Notes: generated by a model not told the origin, from the letters alone. DNA of 64,000 nt from an uncultured Bacteroidales bacterium (GCA_944323845.1 CALUUA010000001.1:248001-312000), one strand, 5' to 3'. Positions 27,342-37,289 are shown, counted from the stretch's first letter. Made by a program: numbers and translations.

Positions 27342-27941
27342 TTATTCCTGCATGTTTTTCTGCTTGTACTCCTCTAATCCGGATTTCATCTTCTCGATAA
27401 ATTTCTCCCTGTCGTATTTTATTCCGATGATATTGTCCTGCGACAGCACGTTGTCAAGTTTCTGGGCCATTTCGTTTTCATCAGATTTCATTTCGATACA
27501 TACGTAGACCTGGATGCTGCCGTCTACCAGATCGTAAATGTTGGTTTTCAGAATGCGTGTGTTCTGGAGTTCTTCCGACACGAACTGGGTCATGACCGCC
27601 TCTCCGATGGTGGATGCGGATTTGCTGTTGTTCTGGTTGGCATTCATTTCATAATCCTGCGCGGCGCCTTCAACGGCTACCTTCAGCATGGTCGCAAGCC
27701 TGTTGCGGGCATCCCGCTCGGCCTCATTCAATGCCGTTTTCTCCACATAGGAAGTCGCAGTGCCGTAGGCCCTGAGGAATTCCGATTCCGCGTTTGCCAG
27801 TTCGATACATGGCTCTGTCGTTCTCAATGTCCTGGCAGGATACATCTGCTGGGAATTCTGTACTGTCTGTCTTGAAGGCCCGCACGACGATACCAATACG
27901 GCTGCACTGAACAGCAATGGAAAAAGCAATGACTTTTTCAT
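27342..27941 (-). CDS. LPP20-like lipoprotein
   Basis: 199 residues, lipobox VSSC with Cys20. The domain has the AE-x-DAR-x-LA helix and later strands typical of LPP20/FlgT-like lipoproteins. First gene of the four-gene envelope cluster. A close but imperfect promoter (TA, three bases, then TTTGC) lies about 45 bp upstream, just after the U-rich end of the candidate ncRNA. Localisation to the inner leaflet of the outer membrane or the surface is not decided by the sequence. Confidence 0.78.
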   Translation of the reverse strand: MKKSLLFPLLFSAAVLVSSCGPSRQTVQNSQQMYPARTLRTTEPCIELANAESEFLRAYGTATSYVEKTALNEAERDARNRLATMLKVAVEGAAQDYEMNANQNNSKSASTIGEAVMTQFVSEELQNTRILKTNIYDLVDGSIQVYVCIEMKSDENEMAQKLDNVLSQDNIIGIKYDREKFIEKMKSGLEEYKQKNMQE

Positions 27942-27984
27942 AATAAGAAGGAATTAGGTAGCAGTACAGCTCCAGCCTGCAAAT

Positions 27985-28240
27985 TGTATAAAATAAAAAG
28001 AAAGTGTGGAGCCGGACTTCGTTTATCTGACAGAAGGTTCTGACAAAACCCAAGCACAAATAAACATCGCAAACCCCACACCTGAATGATATGTGTGGGG
28101 TAATGATACCGCATACATAGTCATACAGATGATGCGAGTGTTACTTTTCCTTGTGCTTTGTTGAACTGTCAGATTCTCTGTCAAGGATAAAAGCGAAACA
28201 CTTTCACCAAAATATGTAACCGGTTTCCATATGGAACCGA
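27985..28240 (-). ncRNA. Candidate structured ncRNA, long imperfect hairpin (6S-like)
   Basis: Between nuoN and the lipoprotein cluster, 28000-28205 folds into one long rod. Paired blocks: 28000-28007/28198-28205, 28018-28027/28186-28197, 28028-28034/28177-28183, 28039-28045/28167-28173, 28052-28059/28151-28158, 28063-28071/28133-28142, and the apical stem 28074-28081/28093-28100. On the minus strand it starts after a TATATTTG box and ends in a T-rich run (27985-27999), like a free transcript. A rod of this size with internal loops recalls 6S RNA, which mimics an open promoter for RNA polymerase. Motifs of tmRNA, RNase P and SRP RNA are absent. Confidence 0.55.
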
Positions 28241-28243
28241 CTG

Positions 28244-28251
28244 CAAATATA
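28244..28251 (-). promoter_or_regulatory. Promoter -7 box for the candidate ncRNA
   Basis: Minus strand reads TATATTTG then C, a full TAnnTTTG match. Just downstream (28221-28239) lies the imperfect palindrome CGGTTTCCATATGGAACCG, which would form a 5' hairpin in the RNA or act as an operator. Confidence 0.6.
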
Positions 28252-28304
28252 GCGATTATTTTCGATTTGTAACACTCTTTGGAGTTTGCGAATATATATG
28301 AAAA

Positions 28305-28354
28305 TGCCTCCTGTCTTTGTCAGAGACTGAACTCAGTCGAAAAGACAGGAGGCA
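28305..28354 (-). terminator. Terminator of the nuo operon
   Basis: TGCCTCCTGTCTTT (28305-28318) is the exact complement of AAAGACAGGAGGCA (28341-28354); a second 6-bp hairpin (28325-28338) sits in its loop. On the minus strand a short T-run follows. It lies 22 bp after the nuoN stop. Confidence 0.8.
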
Positions 28355-28376
28355 TGCCTGATGGTCAGACCTGAAA

Positions 28377-29810
28377 CTATATTCCGAACGAGTACAGGTT
28401 GATACCGTCGAAAATGCAGCTTGCAAGACCGAGGACGATGATTCCGGCGAGACAAAGCAGCAGGCTCAGCCTCGTGCTGCCATCACTTCTGAACGTTGCT
28501 ACCGGAGTGTCGTTCTTGTTGATGAACATGGCCTTGACTATCAGCAGGTAGTAGTAAAGCGAAATCACGGTGTTGATAAGCGCTATGAATACAAGGACGT
28601 GGAAGCCCTGCTCGAACGCTGCCGTGAAGATGAAGAACTTCGAGAAAAAGCCTGCGAACGGCGGAATGCCAGCCAGCGAGAAAAGGGCAAGCATCATTAT
28701 GACTGCCAGTTTCGGATTTGTCCTGTACAGGCCGTTGTAGTCATCCATCCCGACCTTGCCGTCGCTGTTCTGTTCTACGGCAGATATCACGCCGAAAGCA
28801 GCCATGTTGGCCACCATATAGACCAGAGCATAGAAAATCAGGGATGTCATTCCGTAAGGAGTGCCGCTGATGACTGCCAGCATTATGTATCCTGCCTGGG
28901 AAATGGAGGAGAAGGCCAGGAATCTTTTCATGTTCTTCTGCCTTATGGCAAACAGGTTTGCGACCGTGATGCTCAATATTATGACGATATACAGGAGAGT
29001 CTGCCAGTACTCCGTCATTGGTCCGAATACTTTTATGAGGACCACCATAAGGGCGAAGGCTGCAGCGGCTTTGGAGACTACCGAAAGATAGGAAGTGACT
29101 GCGGTCGGAGCCCCTTCGTAGGTGTCTGCTGTCCAGAGATGGAAGGGAACCAGCGATATCTTGAATCCCAGACCGGTGAAGAAGAATACCATGGCCATGA
29201 TCTGGAGCGGACTCCCGTTTATTCCTGCCGCCATGTCATCGAAGTACAATGTGCCTGTAGTCCCGTAGAAGAAAGAGATTCCGTACAGCATCAGTCCGCT
29301 GGCGAACAGGGCGCTCAGGATATATTTCGCTCCGGCTTCGGCAGAGTTGTGCCTGTATTTGTCCAACGCCACCAGACATGCCATAGGTACGGATGCAAGT
29401 TCAAGCCCGATGAAGAACATCATGAAGTGTCCTGAGCTGATCATGAAATCCATTCCGAGGAGAGTCGAGAGGGTCAGGACATAAAATTCGCCTCTTTTGA
29501 ATTCCGTGTCTTCGCGTCTTAGCCAGGAGTCCGACTGCAGGAATACGAGCAGTGTGCCGATGGCCAGCACGCTCTTCACGATGCCAGCTACAGGGCTGTA
29601 GACATACATCCCTCCGAATATTTCCGCTGTTTCACTATGGTACGGGAATATCGTGCCGGCTATGAACAGGAGCATCAGTATGCACATGAAGGCATGGAAT
29701 GCCTTGCGTCCGCGTTTCCCTGCGATAAGGTCGTAAAGCAGGGCAGCCACGATCACCGCTATGAGGGCGATTTCAGTGTACATGTATGTAAATATTGCCG
29801 AGTAGTCCAT
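28377..29810 (-). CDS. nuoN: NADH-quinone oxidoreductase subunit N
   Basis: Antiporter-like proton-pumping subunit of complex I in the inner membrane. 477 residues with about 14 membrane helices; the conserved helix-7/8 region [17 protein letters not shown] and the mid-membrane lysine region KAAAAFAL are present. Last gene of the operon, one base after the nuoM stop. Confidence 0.96.
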   Translation of the reverse strand: MDYSAIFTYMYTEIALIAVIVAALLYDLIAGKRGRKAFHAFMCILMLLFIAGTIFPYHSETAEIFGGMYVYSPVAGIVKSVLAIGTLLVFLQSDSWLRREDTEFKRGEFYVLTLSTLLGMDFMISSGHFMMFFIGLELASVPMACLVALDKYRHNSAEAGAKYILSALFASGLMLYGISFFYGTTGTLYFDDMAAGINGSPLQIMAMVFFFTGLGFKISLVPFHLWTADTYEGAPTAVTSYLSVVSKAAAAFALMVVLIKVFGPMTEYWQTLLYIVIILSITVANLFAIRQKNMKRFLAFSSISQAGYIMLAVISGTPYGMTSLIFYALVYMVANMAAFGVISAVEQNSDGKVGMDDYNGLYRTNPKLAVIMMLALFSLAGIPPFAGFFSKFFIFTAAFEQGFHVLVFIALINTVISLYYYLLIVKAMFINKNDTPVATFRSDGSTRLSLLLCLAGIIVLGLASCIFDGINLYSFGI

Positions 29811-29811
29811 G

Positions 29812-31296
29812 TCAGTTCAGAATATGAGAAATTATAGGTAAAACGCTTTCGCTTATCATGTCGCTCATCCATAGCGGAGCCAGTCCAAGTCCGGCGATGG
29901 CTACTATGAGGACTATCACCGCCAGCCGCTCGTCCCATGTGGCGTCGGTAAGTTTCAGATGTTCGGGATTGGTACATGTCCCGTACAGTATCTTGCCTAT
30001 CAGCCTGAGTATGTAGACTGCGGTGATGACTATCGAGGTGCAGGCGATTATCGTGACCACCCTGTGGAAGGTGTCGTTGTCTGCGAAGGCTCCGTTGAAA
30101 ATGGTCATTTCGGCCACGAATCCGCTCAATCCCGGCAGTCCGAGGTTGGCAAGACCGGCTATCACATAGCAGACAGACAGGAACGGCATGATTTTCATAA
30201 GTCCGCTCAGCTCCCTGATGTCCCTCGTGTGCGTCCTTCCGTATATCATGCCGATGAGGGCGAAGAAGAGAGCCGTCATGAGACCGTGGCTCAACATCTG
30301 AAGGACGGCGCCGGTGGCTGCAGTGGTGTTCATCATCAGTATGGCGAAGAGCACCAGACCGCAGTGGGATACGGATGAATACGCGTTTATGTATTTAAGG
30401 TCAGTCTGTACACAGGCCGAGAACGCTCCGTAGACTACGGATATCGTCGTCAGTATGATGAATATCCAGCTGAGTTCCTGGGCCGCCTCCGGAAGGAGGT
30501 ACATGGCTATGCGGAAGCATCCGTATCCTCCCAGTTTCATGAGCACGCCTGCGTGCAGCATGGAGACTGCCGTGGGCGCGGATGCATGACCGTCCGGGCT
30601 CCATGTATGGAACGGAAACAAGGCTCCGAGCACGCCGAATCCGATGAAGATGATAGGGAACCATATTCTCTGCATCTCTGTCGGGATATTGTGCAGGGCC
30701 GCTATCTCGTTCAGATTCATGGTAGTGGCTCCTGACCCGAAATAAATGCCGAGTATGCCTATCAGGATCAGTGCGGAACCTCCCATCAGCATCAGGGTAA
30801 GTTTCATGGCCGAATACTCTTTCCGCCCCGTTCCCCATACCCCGATGAGCAGGTACATCGGAATTAGCGCCACCTCATAGAACATGAACATGGTGAAAAG
30901 GTCCACGGAAATGAAGAATCCGAAGACTCCCACGCTCAGGAGGCAGAACCACAGGAAAAATTCCTTAACATCCTTCTCCATTTTCCAGGAAGCGAATGTC
31001 CCGGTGAATACTATTATGGCCGAAAGCAGTATCATGGCTACGGAGATGCCGTCCACACCCACTGCATATTCGATGTTGAGCGGCTTGTACCACATGAAGC
31101 TGTCAGTCAGCAGCATTTCGGCGGTCTGTCCGTCAGCCCTCATCCCCAGGAAAATGAACACCAGGGCTATAGCCAGTCCCAGCAGCAGGGACGAGCCTGC
31201 CACCATGACGGCATGTATCTGCCTGATATTCCTTGAAACCCATAACCCGAGCATCATCAGCAGCGGGATTGCAGGGAAAAGCGACAATATATTCAT
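29812..31296 (-). CDS. nuoM: NADH-quinone oxidoreductase subunit M
   Basis: Second antiporter-like membrane subunit, 494 residues. Shows [17 protein letters not shown] with the conserved membrane Glu and [31 protein letters not shown], the MrpD/NuoM signature with Lys. 33 bp after nuoL. Confidence 0.97.
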   Translation of the reverse strand: MNILSLFPAIPLLMMLGLWVSRNIRQIHAVMVAGSSLLLGLAIALVFIFLGMRADGQTAEMLLTDSFMWYKPLNIEYAVGVDGISVAMILLSAIIVFTGTFASWKMEKDVKEFFLWFCLLSVGVFGFFISVDLFTMFMFYEVALIPMYLLIGVWGTGRKEYSAMKLTLMLMGGSALILIGILGIYFGSGATTMNLNEIAALHNIPTEMQRIWFPIIFIGFGVLGALFPFHTWSPDGHASAPTAVSMLHAGVLMKLGGYGCFRIAMYLLPEAAQELSWIFIILTTISVVYGAFSACVQTDLKYINAYSSVSHCGLVLFAILMMNTTAATGAVLQMLSHGLMTALFFALIGMIYGRTHTRDIRELSGLMKIMPFLSVCYVIAGLANLGLPGLSGFVAEMTIFNGAFADNDTFHRVVTIIACTSIVITAVYILRLIGKILYGTCTNPEHLKLTDATWDERLAVIVLIVAIAGLGLAPLWMSDMISESVLPIISHILN

Positions 31297-31329
31297 ATCT
31301 TGATGTCAGTTAAATCTTTTAGTCCGTTA

Positions 31330-33219
31330 TCAGATGAGCAGAAGTACGATGGTCAGGCACAGGGCGCCGCCGAGGAACCATATCCCGTATTTCTGGACAT
31401 AACCGCTCTGCATGCCCTTGATGGCCCACGACAGTTTTTCCGCTATCCAGGCCTGCAGGTTCATGAATCCGTCCACCACGTGCCTGTCGAACCATGCAAT
31501 CGGAGCGGATATGCAGGCGAATATTATCCTGTGAGTGATGAACTGATATATCTCGTCGATATAGAACCGGCGGTAGGCTGCCCGGTGCAGTCCGCTGAAT
31601 CTCGTGGCAAGACCGTCGGCCACTCTCCTGTCTTCCCTCAGGTACATCCAGGTCGCTAACGCAATGCCTGCAGCTGCCACACAGAGACTGGTCGCTGCCA
31701 CCGCCCAGTCAATATGGATGTGGTATGCCTGACCGTTGCTGCTGACAAATTCCCCGAAAGGAATCCATCCGGCTGCCAATGTCACTGCAGCCAGGAATAT
31801 CAGAGGAATGGTCATGGTCATAGGAGCCTCGTGCGGAGTATGCTCTGCGTGGAGCTCCTTGTTTTCCTTTCCCCAGAATATGCTGTAGTACAGTCTGAAC
31901 ATATAGAATGCCGTAAGCCCGGCAATGAAGGTCATTACCCAGCCCATGACCGGACTGAAATTGAAGCAGGCCGCCAGTATTTCATCCTTGGAGAAGAAGC
32001 CGCTCAACGGCCATATGCCGGCTATAGCAAGACAGGCCACCAGAAAAGTGATGTGGGTTACAGGCATGTATTTCCTGAGTCCTCCCATCGCTGACATTTC
32101 ATTTGAATGTACGGCGTGTATGATGCATCCTGCGCCGAGGAACAGCAGAGCCTTGAACATGGCGTGGGTGAACAGGTGGAACATGGAAGCCATGTATCCG
32201 AGTCCGCCTTCATGAGGATCGGCCGAGGTGCAGACACCGAGAGCCACTATCATGAAGCCTATCTGGGATATGGTACTGAATGCAAGCACTCTCTTGATGT
32301 CGCTCTGCACACATGCCACTACAGCGGCATAAAGGGCAGTGAATGCTCCTACATATGCGGTGACATGCAGTACGGCAGGAGCATATTCTATGAAGAGAGG
32401 GAACATCCTCGCTACCAGATATACGCCGGCCACGACCATGGTAGCCGCATGTATGAGGGCGGATACCGGAGTCGGGCCCTCCATGGCGTCAGGAAGCCAT
32501 ATATGCAGAGGGAACATGGCGCTCTTTCCTGCACCTCCGACAAACATCAGCCCAAGGGCAAGCGGCAGGAAGATTTTCGCCGTGCCGATGACTGAAGCAT
32601 CAGGAGTAAAGGAGAACGAACCTGTATAGAATCCGTATATCAGAATGCCTATCAGGAAGCCCAGATCTGCGAATCTGGTCACGATAAAGGCTTTTTTCGA
32701 TGCGGCTACAGCTTCTTTCTTCGTGTAGTAGAAACCTATCAGAAGATAAGAGCTGACACCCACGAGTTCCCAGAAAATATACATCTGGAAAATATTCGTG
32801 GCGACCACAAGCCCGAGCATACTCATGGTGAAGAGGGACAGGAACGAGTAATATCTCTGGAATCCGGTTTCTCCCTTCATGTATCCGAATGAATAGATGT
32901 GTACCATGAAGGATACCGTGGAGATGACCACGAGCATCATCACGGAAATAGGATCCAGAAGTATGCCCAGATCGATCTGGAGATTGCCTCCGAAAGGCAG
33001 CCACTCCATGTTCCAGGGGATTTGCGTGGCGTATATGCCGTCGGCATTCCTGCCTGCTCCGAAGAACCGGAAAGCCGTCCAGTAGCTGAGGGCAGCTACG
33101 ATACCTGTCACAGTCGTGCCGAAAGCGCCTGCCGCCACAGGTTTGAGCCTTGTGCCGAGCAGTCCGATGAGCAGGAAGCTCAAAAGCGGGAGTAATAGTA
33201 TCAGAATCGTATATTCCAT
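31330..33219 (-). CDS. nuoL: NADH-quinone oxidoreductase subunit L
   Basis: Distal proton-pumping subunit, 629 residues. The conserved blocks FWELVGVSSYLLIGF and PLHIWLPDAMEGPTPVSALIHAATMV are intact. The C-terminal part includes the long lateral helix that spans nuoM and nuoN in known structures. 13 bp after nuoK. Confidence 0.97.
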   Translation of the reverse strand: MEYTILILLLPLLSFLLIGLLGTRLKPVAAGAFGTTVTGIVAALSYWTAFRFFGAGRNADGIYATQIPWNMEWLPFGGNLQIDLGILLDPISVMMLVVISTVSFMVHIYSFGYMKGETGFQRYYSFLSLFTMSMLGLVVATNIFQMYIFWELVGVSSYLLIGFYYTKKEAVAASKKAFIVTRFADLGFLIGILIYGFYTGSFSFTPDASVIGTAKIFLPLALGLMFVGGAGKSAMFPLHIWLPDAMEGPTPVSALIHAATMVVAGVYLVARMFPLFIEYAPAVLHVTAYVGAFTALYAAVVACVQSDIKRVLAFSTISQIGFMIVALGVCTSADPHEGGLGYMASMFHLFTHAMFKALLFLGAGCIIHAVHSNEMSAMGGLRKYMPVTHITFLVACLAIAGIWPLSGFFSKDEILAACFNFSPVMGWVMTFIAGLTAFYMFRLYYSIFWGKENKELHAEHTPHEAPMTMTIPLIFLAAVTLAAGWIPFGEFVSSNGQAYHIHIDWAVAATSLCVAAAGIALATWMYLREDRRVADGLATRFSGLHRAAYRRFYIDEIYQFITHRIIFACISAPIAWFDRHVVDGFMNLQAWIAEKLSWAIKGMQSGYVQKYGIWFLGGALCLTIVLLLI

Positions 33220-33232
33220 ATCTTCGAAATTA

Positions 33233-33541
33233 TTACCACTTCATCTTGTTCAGATTCTTTACCTGAATATTGCGCATATTGCGGTAGATGTTTATGATGA
33301 TTGCGATGGCCACCGCAGTTTCCGCAGCGCTGATTCCTATGGCGAACAGCGAGAAGAAGAAGCCTTCCAGCTGTCCCGGGAACAGAAAGCGGTTGAATAC
33401 CACGAAATTGATGTCCACCGAATTCAGTATCAGTTCTACCGATATCAGCATTGCGAGCAGATTTCTGCGAGTCAGGAAACCGTAAATGCCCACAAACATC
33501 ATGATGGTGGATACTACAAGATAATATTCCATATGTACCAT
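33233..33541 (-). CDS. nuoK: NADH-quinone oxidoreductase subunit K
   Basis: 102-residue, three-helix membrane subunit. MLISVELILNSVDINFVVF carries the conserved membrane Glu, and AAETAVAIAIIINIYR the second one. Start at 33541 (MVHMEYYL); the ATG three codons later is possible. Confidence 0.96.
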   Translation of the reverse strand: MVHMEYYLVVSTIMMFVGIYGFLTRRNLLAMLISVELILNSVDINFVVFNRFLFPGQLEGFFFSLFAIGISAAETAVAIAIIINIYRNMRNIQVKNLNKMKW

Positions 33542-33553
33542 AGAAAATCCCCC

Positions 33554-34063
33554 TTATCTTTTTCTGGCTATCAGGATGCCTCCGATTATACATGCGAGCA
33601 AGAGTACGCTTATCACTTCGAATGGAAGGACATACCCGTATTTTTCAGTGCTCATCAGGGCTCCGCCGATTTCCTTTACAGGAAGCTCGCCATGCTCGAA
33701 TACCTGATTCAGGAACTTGTGTTTCAGCATGACGAACAGGCATATGCCCAGGGCTGCAAGCGTGGATACGAGCCCCGCGAGGAACTTGCCTTTCTTCAGT
33801 TTTTCCGCCTGGTCTCCTTCGCTGGATGTCAGAAGGATGGAGAATACGTACAGGACTGTTATGCCTCCTGCGTAGACCAGCAGCTGTACAGCCCCGAGAA
33901 ACGAGTAGTTCAGCTGGAAATAGATTCCTGCCGTGCCTATCAGGACGAAAAGCAGATATGTGGCCGCCCTTAATATCCTTTTTGTGGAGACAGCCAGAAT
34001 CGAGCTCACTACAATGAACAGAGCGAGTACGACAAATACGATAAGATCAAGTGTTATGTTCAT
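33554..34063 (-). CDS. nuoJ: NADH-quinone oxidoreductase subunit J
   Basis: 169-residue membrane subunit with five hydrophobic helices and the family motif YAGGITVLYVFSILL around residue 63. It lies 2 bp after the nuoI stop. Confidence 0.94.
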   Translation of the reverse strand: MNITLDLIVFVVLALFIVVSSILAVSTKRILRAATYLLFVLIGTAGIYFQLNYSFLGAVQLLVYAGGITVLYVFSILLTSSEGDQAEKLKKGKFLAGLVSTLAALGICLFVMLKHKFLNQVFEHGELPVKEIGGALMSTEKYGYVLPFEVISVLLLACIIGGILIARKR

Positions 34064-34065
34064 AT

Positions 34066-34506
34066 CTATTGCTTGTTCAGAGTTTTGACGAGTTTGCTTC
34101 TTGTGAATACCGCGTGTTCGAACCCGGTGGAGAATTCTATTGCGTCATGCGGGCAGGCATTGACGCACAGATGGCAGAACATGCATGAGCCGAGGTCGTA
34201 CTCGTATTTCACGAGACGTTTTTTCGACTTTCCGGTTTCCGGGTCAGTGACAGTTTCAGATGTGATCTTTATCGAGCCGTTCGGGCAGGCCATCTGGCAG
34301 AGACCGCAGGCAATGCACTTGTTGTTCCCGTTTTCATCGTGCGGCATGGTCAGCTCTCCGCAGAATCTGTCGTTCATTTTCAGGGTAGCCCTGTTCTCCG
34401 GATAGCATTCGGTAATCTTTTTCGTGAAGAATTCCCTGAAAGTCACTTTCAGGCCGGTGAGGAGGGAGCCCAACCCCCGGAAAATACCTTTTATATAGCT
34501 GCTCAT
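34066..34506 (-). CDS. nuoI: NADH-quinone oxidoreductase subunit I
   Basis: 146-residue peripheral subunit holding two 4Fe-4S clusters (N6a and N6b): CIACGLCQMACP and CMFCHLCVNACP, each CxxCxxCxxxCP. It carries electrons to NuoB. In a complex without NuoEFG it is a likely docking side for the soluble donor. Confidence 0.97.
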   Translation of the reverse strand: MSSYIKGIFRGLGSLLTGLKVTFREFFTKKITECYPENRATLKMNDRFCGELTMPHDENGNNKCIACGLCQMACPNGSIKITSETVTDPETGKSKKRLVKYEYDLGSCMFCHLCVNACPHDAIEFSTGFEHAVFTRSKLVKTLNKQ

Positions 34507-34508
34507 GA

Positions 34509-35585
34509 TTAAAAATGCAATTTAAATACTACTACAATGACCATCAGAAGCAGGTTCAGAAGACCTATCGGCACGAGATATTTCCATTCGAGCGTAAGTA
34601 TCTGGTCGATCCTGAGCCTCGGGAATGTCCATTTGATCCACATCAGCAGCCAGACGATGAAGAAGGCCTTGGCGAAGAACCAGATGAAGCCCGGAATGGC
34701 GTCCATCACGGCGTTGAAACCGTCGAGCCCTGGAATGTGGAGAGGCATCCATCCTCCGAGGAATATTGTGGCAGCTATGCTCGATATGATGAAAAGGTTT
34801 ACGAATTCGGCTACGTAGAACAGGCCGAAGTGCATTCCGGAGTATTCGGTATGATAACCTGCTGTCAGCTCGGATTCCGCTTCAGGAAGGTCGAACGGAC
34901 CTCTGTTCACCTCCGCATTTCCTGCGATAAGATAGATTATGAAGGCTATGACTGCAGGAATGTGTCCCTTGAATATGAACCAGCCGTCAGCCTGACGCAT
35001 GACTATCTCGGAAAACTGCATCGTGTCGGTCAGGACCACGATGGTCAGGATGGAAAGCCCCACGGAGAGTTCATAGCTGATCATCTGTGCTCCGCTTCGC
35101 ATGGCTCCGATCAGGGAGAACTTGTTGTTTGAACTCCATCCTGCCAGCAGGATACCTACAATGCCTATTGATGAAGCCGCCATGAAAAAGAGTACGCCGA
35201 CATTGAAATCGAGGATTTCAAGCCCGCGGCTGACAGGGATGCAGGCAAAGGCTGTCACCGAAGCTATTATGACTATGTACGGAGCCAGATTGTAAAGCAT
35301 CTTGTCGGCGTGCCTTATAGTGATGATCTCCTTGGTGAGCATCTTGAACACGTCGCATATGACCTGAATGCTTCCCCATGGTCCCACTCTGTTAGGTCCG
35401 AGACGGCACTGGAATGCGGCGCAGACCTTTCTTTCCATATAGATCATTATGATGGCTATGATCACATACAGCAGCAGGAGGCATACGCCGATGACGACGC
35501 ATTCTATGAATATCGCCAGCGCCTCCGGCATCAGGGACGTCAGCTGAGTGTGAATCCAGTTTGTAACTATACCGAAATCAAACAT
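34509..35585 (-). CDS. nuoH: NADH-quinone oxidoreductase subunit H
   Basis: 358-residue membrane subunit that shapes the quinone chamber. Conserved pieces include ERKVCAAFQCRLGPNRVGPWG and NRGPFDLPEAESELTAGYHTEYSG, rich in the acidic residues of the family. 2 bp after nuoI and 12 bp before nuoCD. Confidence 0.97.
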   Translation of the reverse strand: MFDFGIVTNWIHTQLTSLMPEALAIFIECVVIGVCLLLLYVIIAIIMIYMERKVCAAFQCRLGPNRVGPWGSIQVICDVFKMLTKEIITIRHADKMLYNLAPYIVIIASVTAFACIPVSRGLEILDFNVGVLFFMAASSIGIVGILLAGWSSNNKFSLIGAMRSGAQMISYELSVGLSILTIVVLTDTMQFSEIVMRQADGWFIFKGHIPAVIAFIIYLIAGNAEVNRGPFDLPEAESELTAGYHTEYSGMHFGLFYVAEFVNLFIISSIAATIFLGGWMPLHIPGLDGFNAVMDAIPGFIWFFAKAFFIVWLLMWIKWTFPRLRIDQILTLEWKYLVPIGLLNLLLMVIVVVFKLHF

Positions 35586-35597
35586 ACCGTGTATCTT

Positions 35598-37220
35598 TTA
35601 TCTGTCAATGTCTGGGATAACGTAGTCGAGTGTTCCGCCTATGGCGATCAGGTCGGCTATCTTGGCGTTCCGGGCAATCGTATCGACACAGGCCACAAGA
35701 GGCAGTCCTGTAGAACGGAACTTAACCCTGTAAGGATATTTGTCTCCATGACTTTCGATGAATACGCCGAATTCTCCGCGGCTGCCTTCCACAGCCGAGT
35801 ACCAGCTTCCTTCCGGGAGCTTTATGATCGGTTTTGTCTTCATCTGCCATTCGCCTTCCGGGATATTGTCGATGAGCTGTTCTATGATTTTGAGGCTTTC
35901 CTCTATCTCCTTGACCCTTACCATGTAACGGGAGAAGCAGTCTCCGTCCGTAAAGACGATTTCCTGGAAGTCCACGCGGTCGTAGACCCCGTAAGGATGT
36001 CTTTTGCGCACGTCGCAGGCCCAGCCGGAAGCCCTTCCCGTACCGCCTGTGGCTCCGAATGAAATGGCATCTTCGCGTGAGAGCACGCCTGTGCCGGTAA
36101 GCCTTGTCCTGGCGATGATGTTCCCGGTGAAGATATCATGATACTCCGGCAGCTTGGCTCTCATGTACGGTATGAACTCCTTGACCTTCCTGACGAAATC
36201 CGGGTGGATGTCGGCCTGTACGCCTCCTATTGTATTATAGGTCTGGATAAGGCGGCCTCCGGTGGTCTGCTCCAGAATATCCAGTACCTTTTCCCTGTCC
36301 CTGAACCCGAGGAAGAATACTTCCAGAGCGCCCATGTCCTGGGCCAGACACGAGATGAACAGCAGATGCGAGTCGATTCTCTGCAGCTCGTCCATTATGG
36401 TCCTGATATACTGTATCCTGTCTGAAACCTGCAGACCCATGGCTTTTTCGATGCACATGCACAGTGCATGTCTGTTCTGCATCGCCCCCAGATAGTCGAG
36501 CCTGTCCGTAAAGCCGAGAGTCTGAGGGTAAGTGCTTATCTCGCAGAGCTTTTCTATCCCGCGGTGGATGTATCCGCAGTGAGGGTCGATTTTCTTTATG
36601 GTCTCGCCCTCGAGGGATACGCAGAAGCGGAGCACGCCATGAGTGGCAGGATGCTGCGGACCTATGTTGATCACATATTCCTCTTCATTGAAAAGCGGAT
36701 GCCTTTTCAGGATATAGCTTCCGTCTTCAGTCATTTCATAGCTTCTGGAGTCGTCTTCGGAACTTTCGTTCTCCATGTTCAGCGGGTTCAGGGACTGGTC
36801 ATAGTCCTTGCGTAGAGGATGTCCTTTCCAGTCATCCCTCAGGAAAAGCCTTCTGAGATCCGGATGTCCGAGGAACTTGATGCCGAAGAAGTCATATGCC
36901 TCCCTTTCATTCAGATTGGCCCCTTTCCACAGATCATGTACTGACGGCAGACTGGCATTATCCCTGTTCTTGTCCGAAGTCGCTATGACTATGTTTTCGC
37001 CTGTCGCCGTGTTTTCGAGGTGGTACACGCAGCCCAGACCCTCTTCGCCCCAGTCCATGCCTGTAAGGCTTCGCAGAAAGTCGAATCCGGCTTCGTTCTT
37101 CAGAAATTCGGCAGCCTGTCGGAATGCAGTGACAGGAATCTTGTAAAGTCCGTCACCGGCGTCTGACCGGACTGCGTCCAATGCTGTCAGTTTTGTCTTT
37201 ATATCAATGATTCTATCCAT
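35598..37220 (-). CDS. nuoCD: NADH-quinone oxidoreductase fused subunit CD
   Basis: 540-residue fusion. The C part (about 1-150) ends near HPLRKDYDQSLNPL; the D part (about 175-540) starts INIGPQHPATHGVLRF, the quinone-site histidine motif, and ends in the usual GTLDYVIPDIDR. NuoCD fusion occurs in several phyla, including Bacteroidota. The reading frame is intact across the junction. Confidence 0.97.
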   Translation of the reverse strand: MDRIIDIKTKLTALDAVRSDAGDGLYKIPVTAFRQAAEFLKNEAGFDFLRSLTGMDWGEEGLGCVYHLENTATGENIVIATSDKNRDNASLPSVHDLWKGANLNEREAYDFFGIKFLGHPDLRRLFLRDDWKGHPLRKDYDQSLNPLNMENESSEDDSRSYEMTEDGSYILKRHPLFNEEEYVINIGPQHPATHGVLRFCVSLEGETIKKIDPHCGYIHRGIEKLCEISTYPQTLGFTDRLDYLGAMQNRHALCMCIEKAMGLQVSDRIQYIRTIMDELQRIDSHLLFISCLAQDMGALEVFFLGFRDREKVLDILEQTTGGRLIQTYNTIGGVQADIHPDFVRKVKEFIPYMRAKLPEYHDIFTGNIIARTRLTGTGVLSREDAISFGATGGTGRASGWACDVRKRHPYGVYDRVDFQEIVFTDGDCFSRYMVRVKEIEESLKIIEQLIDNIPEGEWQMKTKPIIKLPEGSWYSAVEGSRGEFGVFIESHGDKYPYRVKFRSTGLPLVACVDTIARNAKIADLIAIGGTLDYVIPDIDR

Positions 37221-37236
37221 AAGCAGATTTCTGTTG

Positions 37237-37255
37237 GCGGTTTCCCGGAAACCGC
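37237..37255. repeat. Perfect hairpin in the nuoB-nuoCD spacer
   Basis: GCGGTTTC (37237-37244) and GAAACCGC (37248-37255) form an 8-bp stem with a 3-nt loop in the only sizeable gap (69 bp) within the front of the operon. No U-tract, so it is more likely an mRNA-processing or stabilising hairpin than a terminator. Confidence 0.4.
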
Positions 37256-37289
37256 AATGATACTCTGTCGTTAAACTGCCGGTTCAGGG

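Noticed and set aside
27985..28251. tmRNA, RNase P RNA or SRP RNA for the structured spacer
   Set aside because: Lacks the tRNA-like ends of tmRNA, the conserved RNase P core and the SRP tetraloop region.
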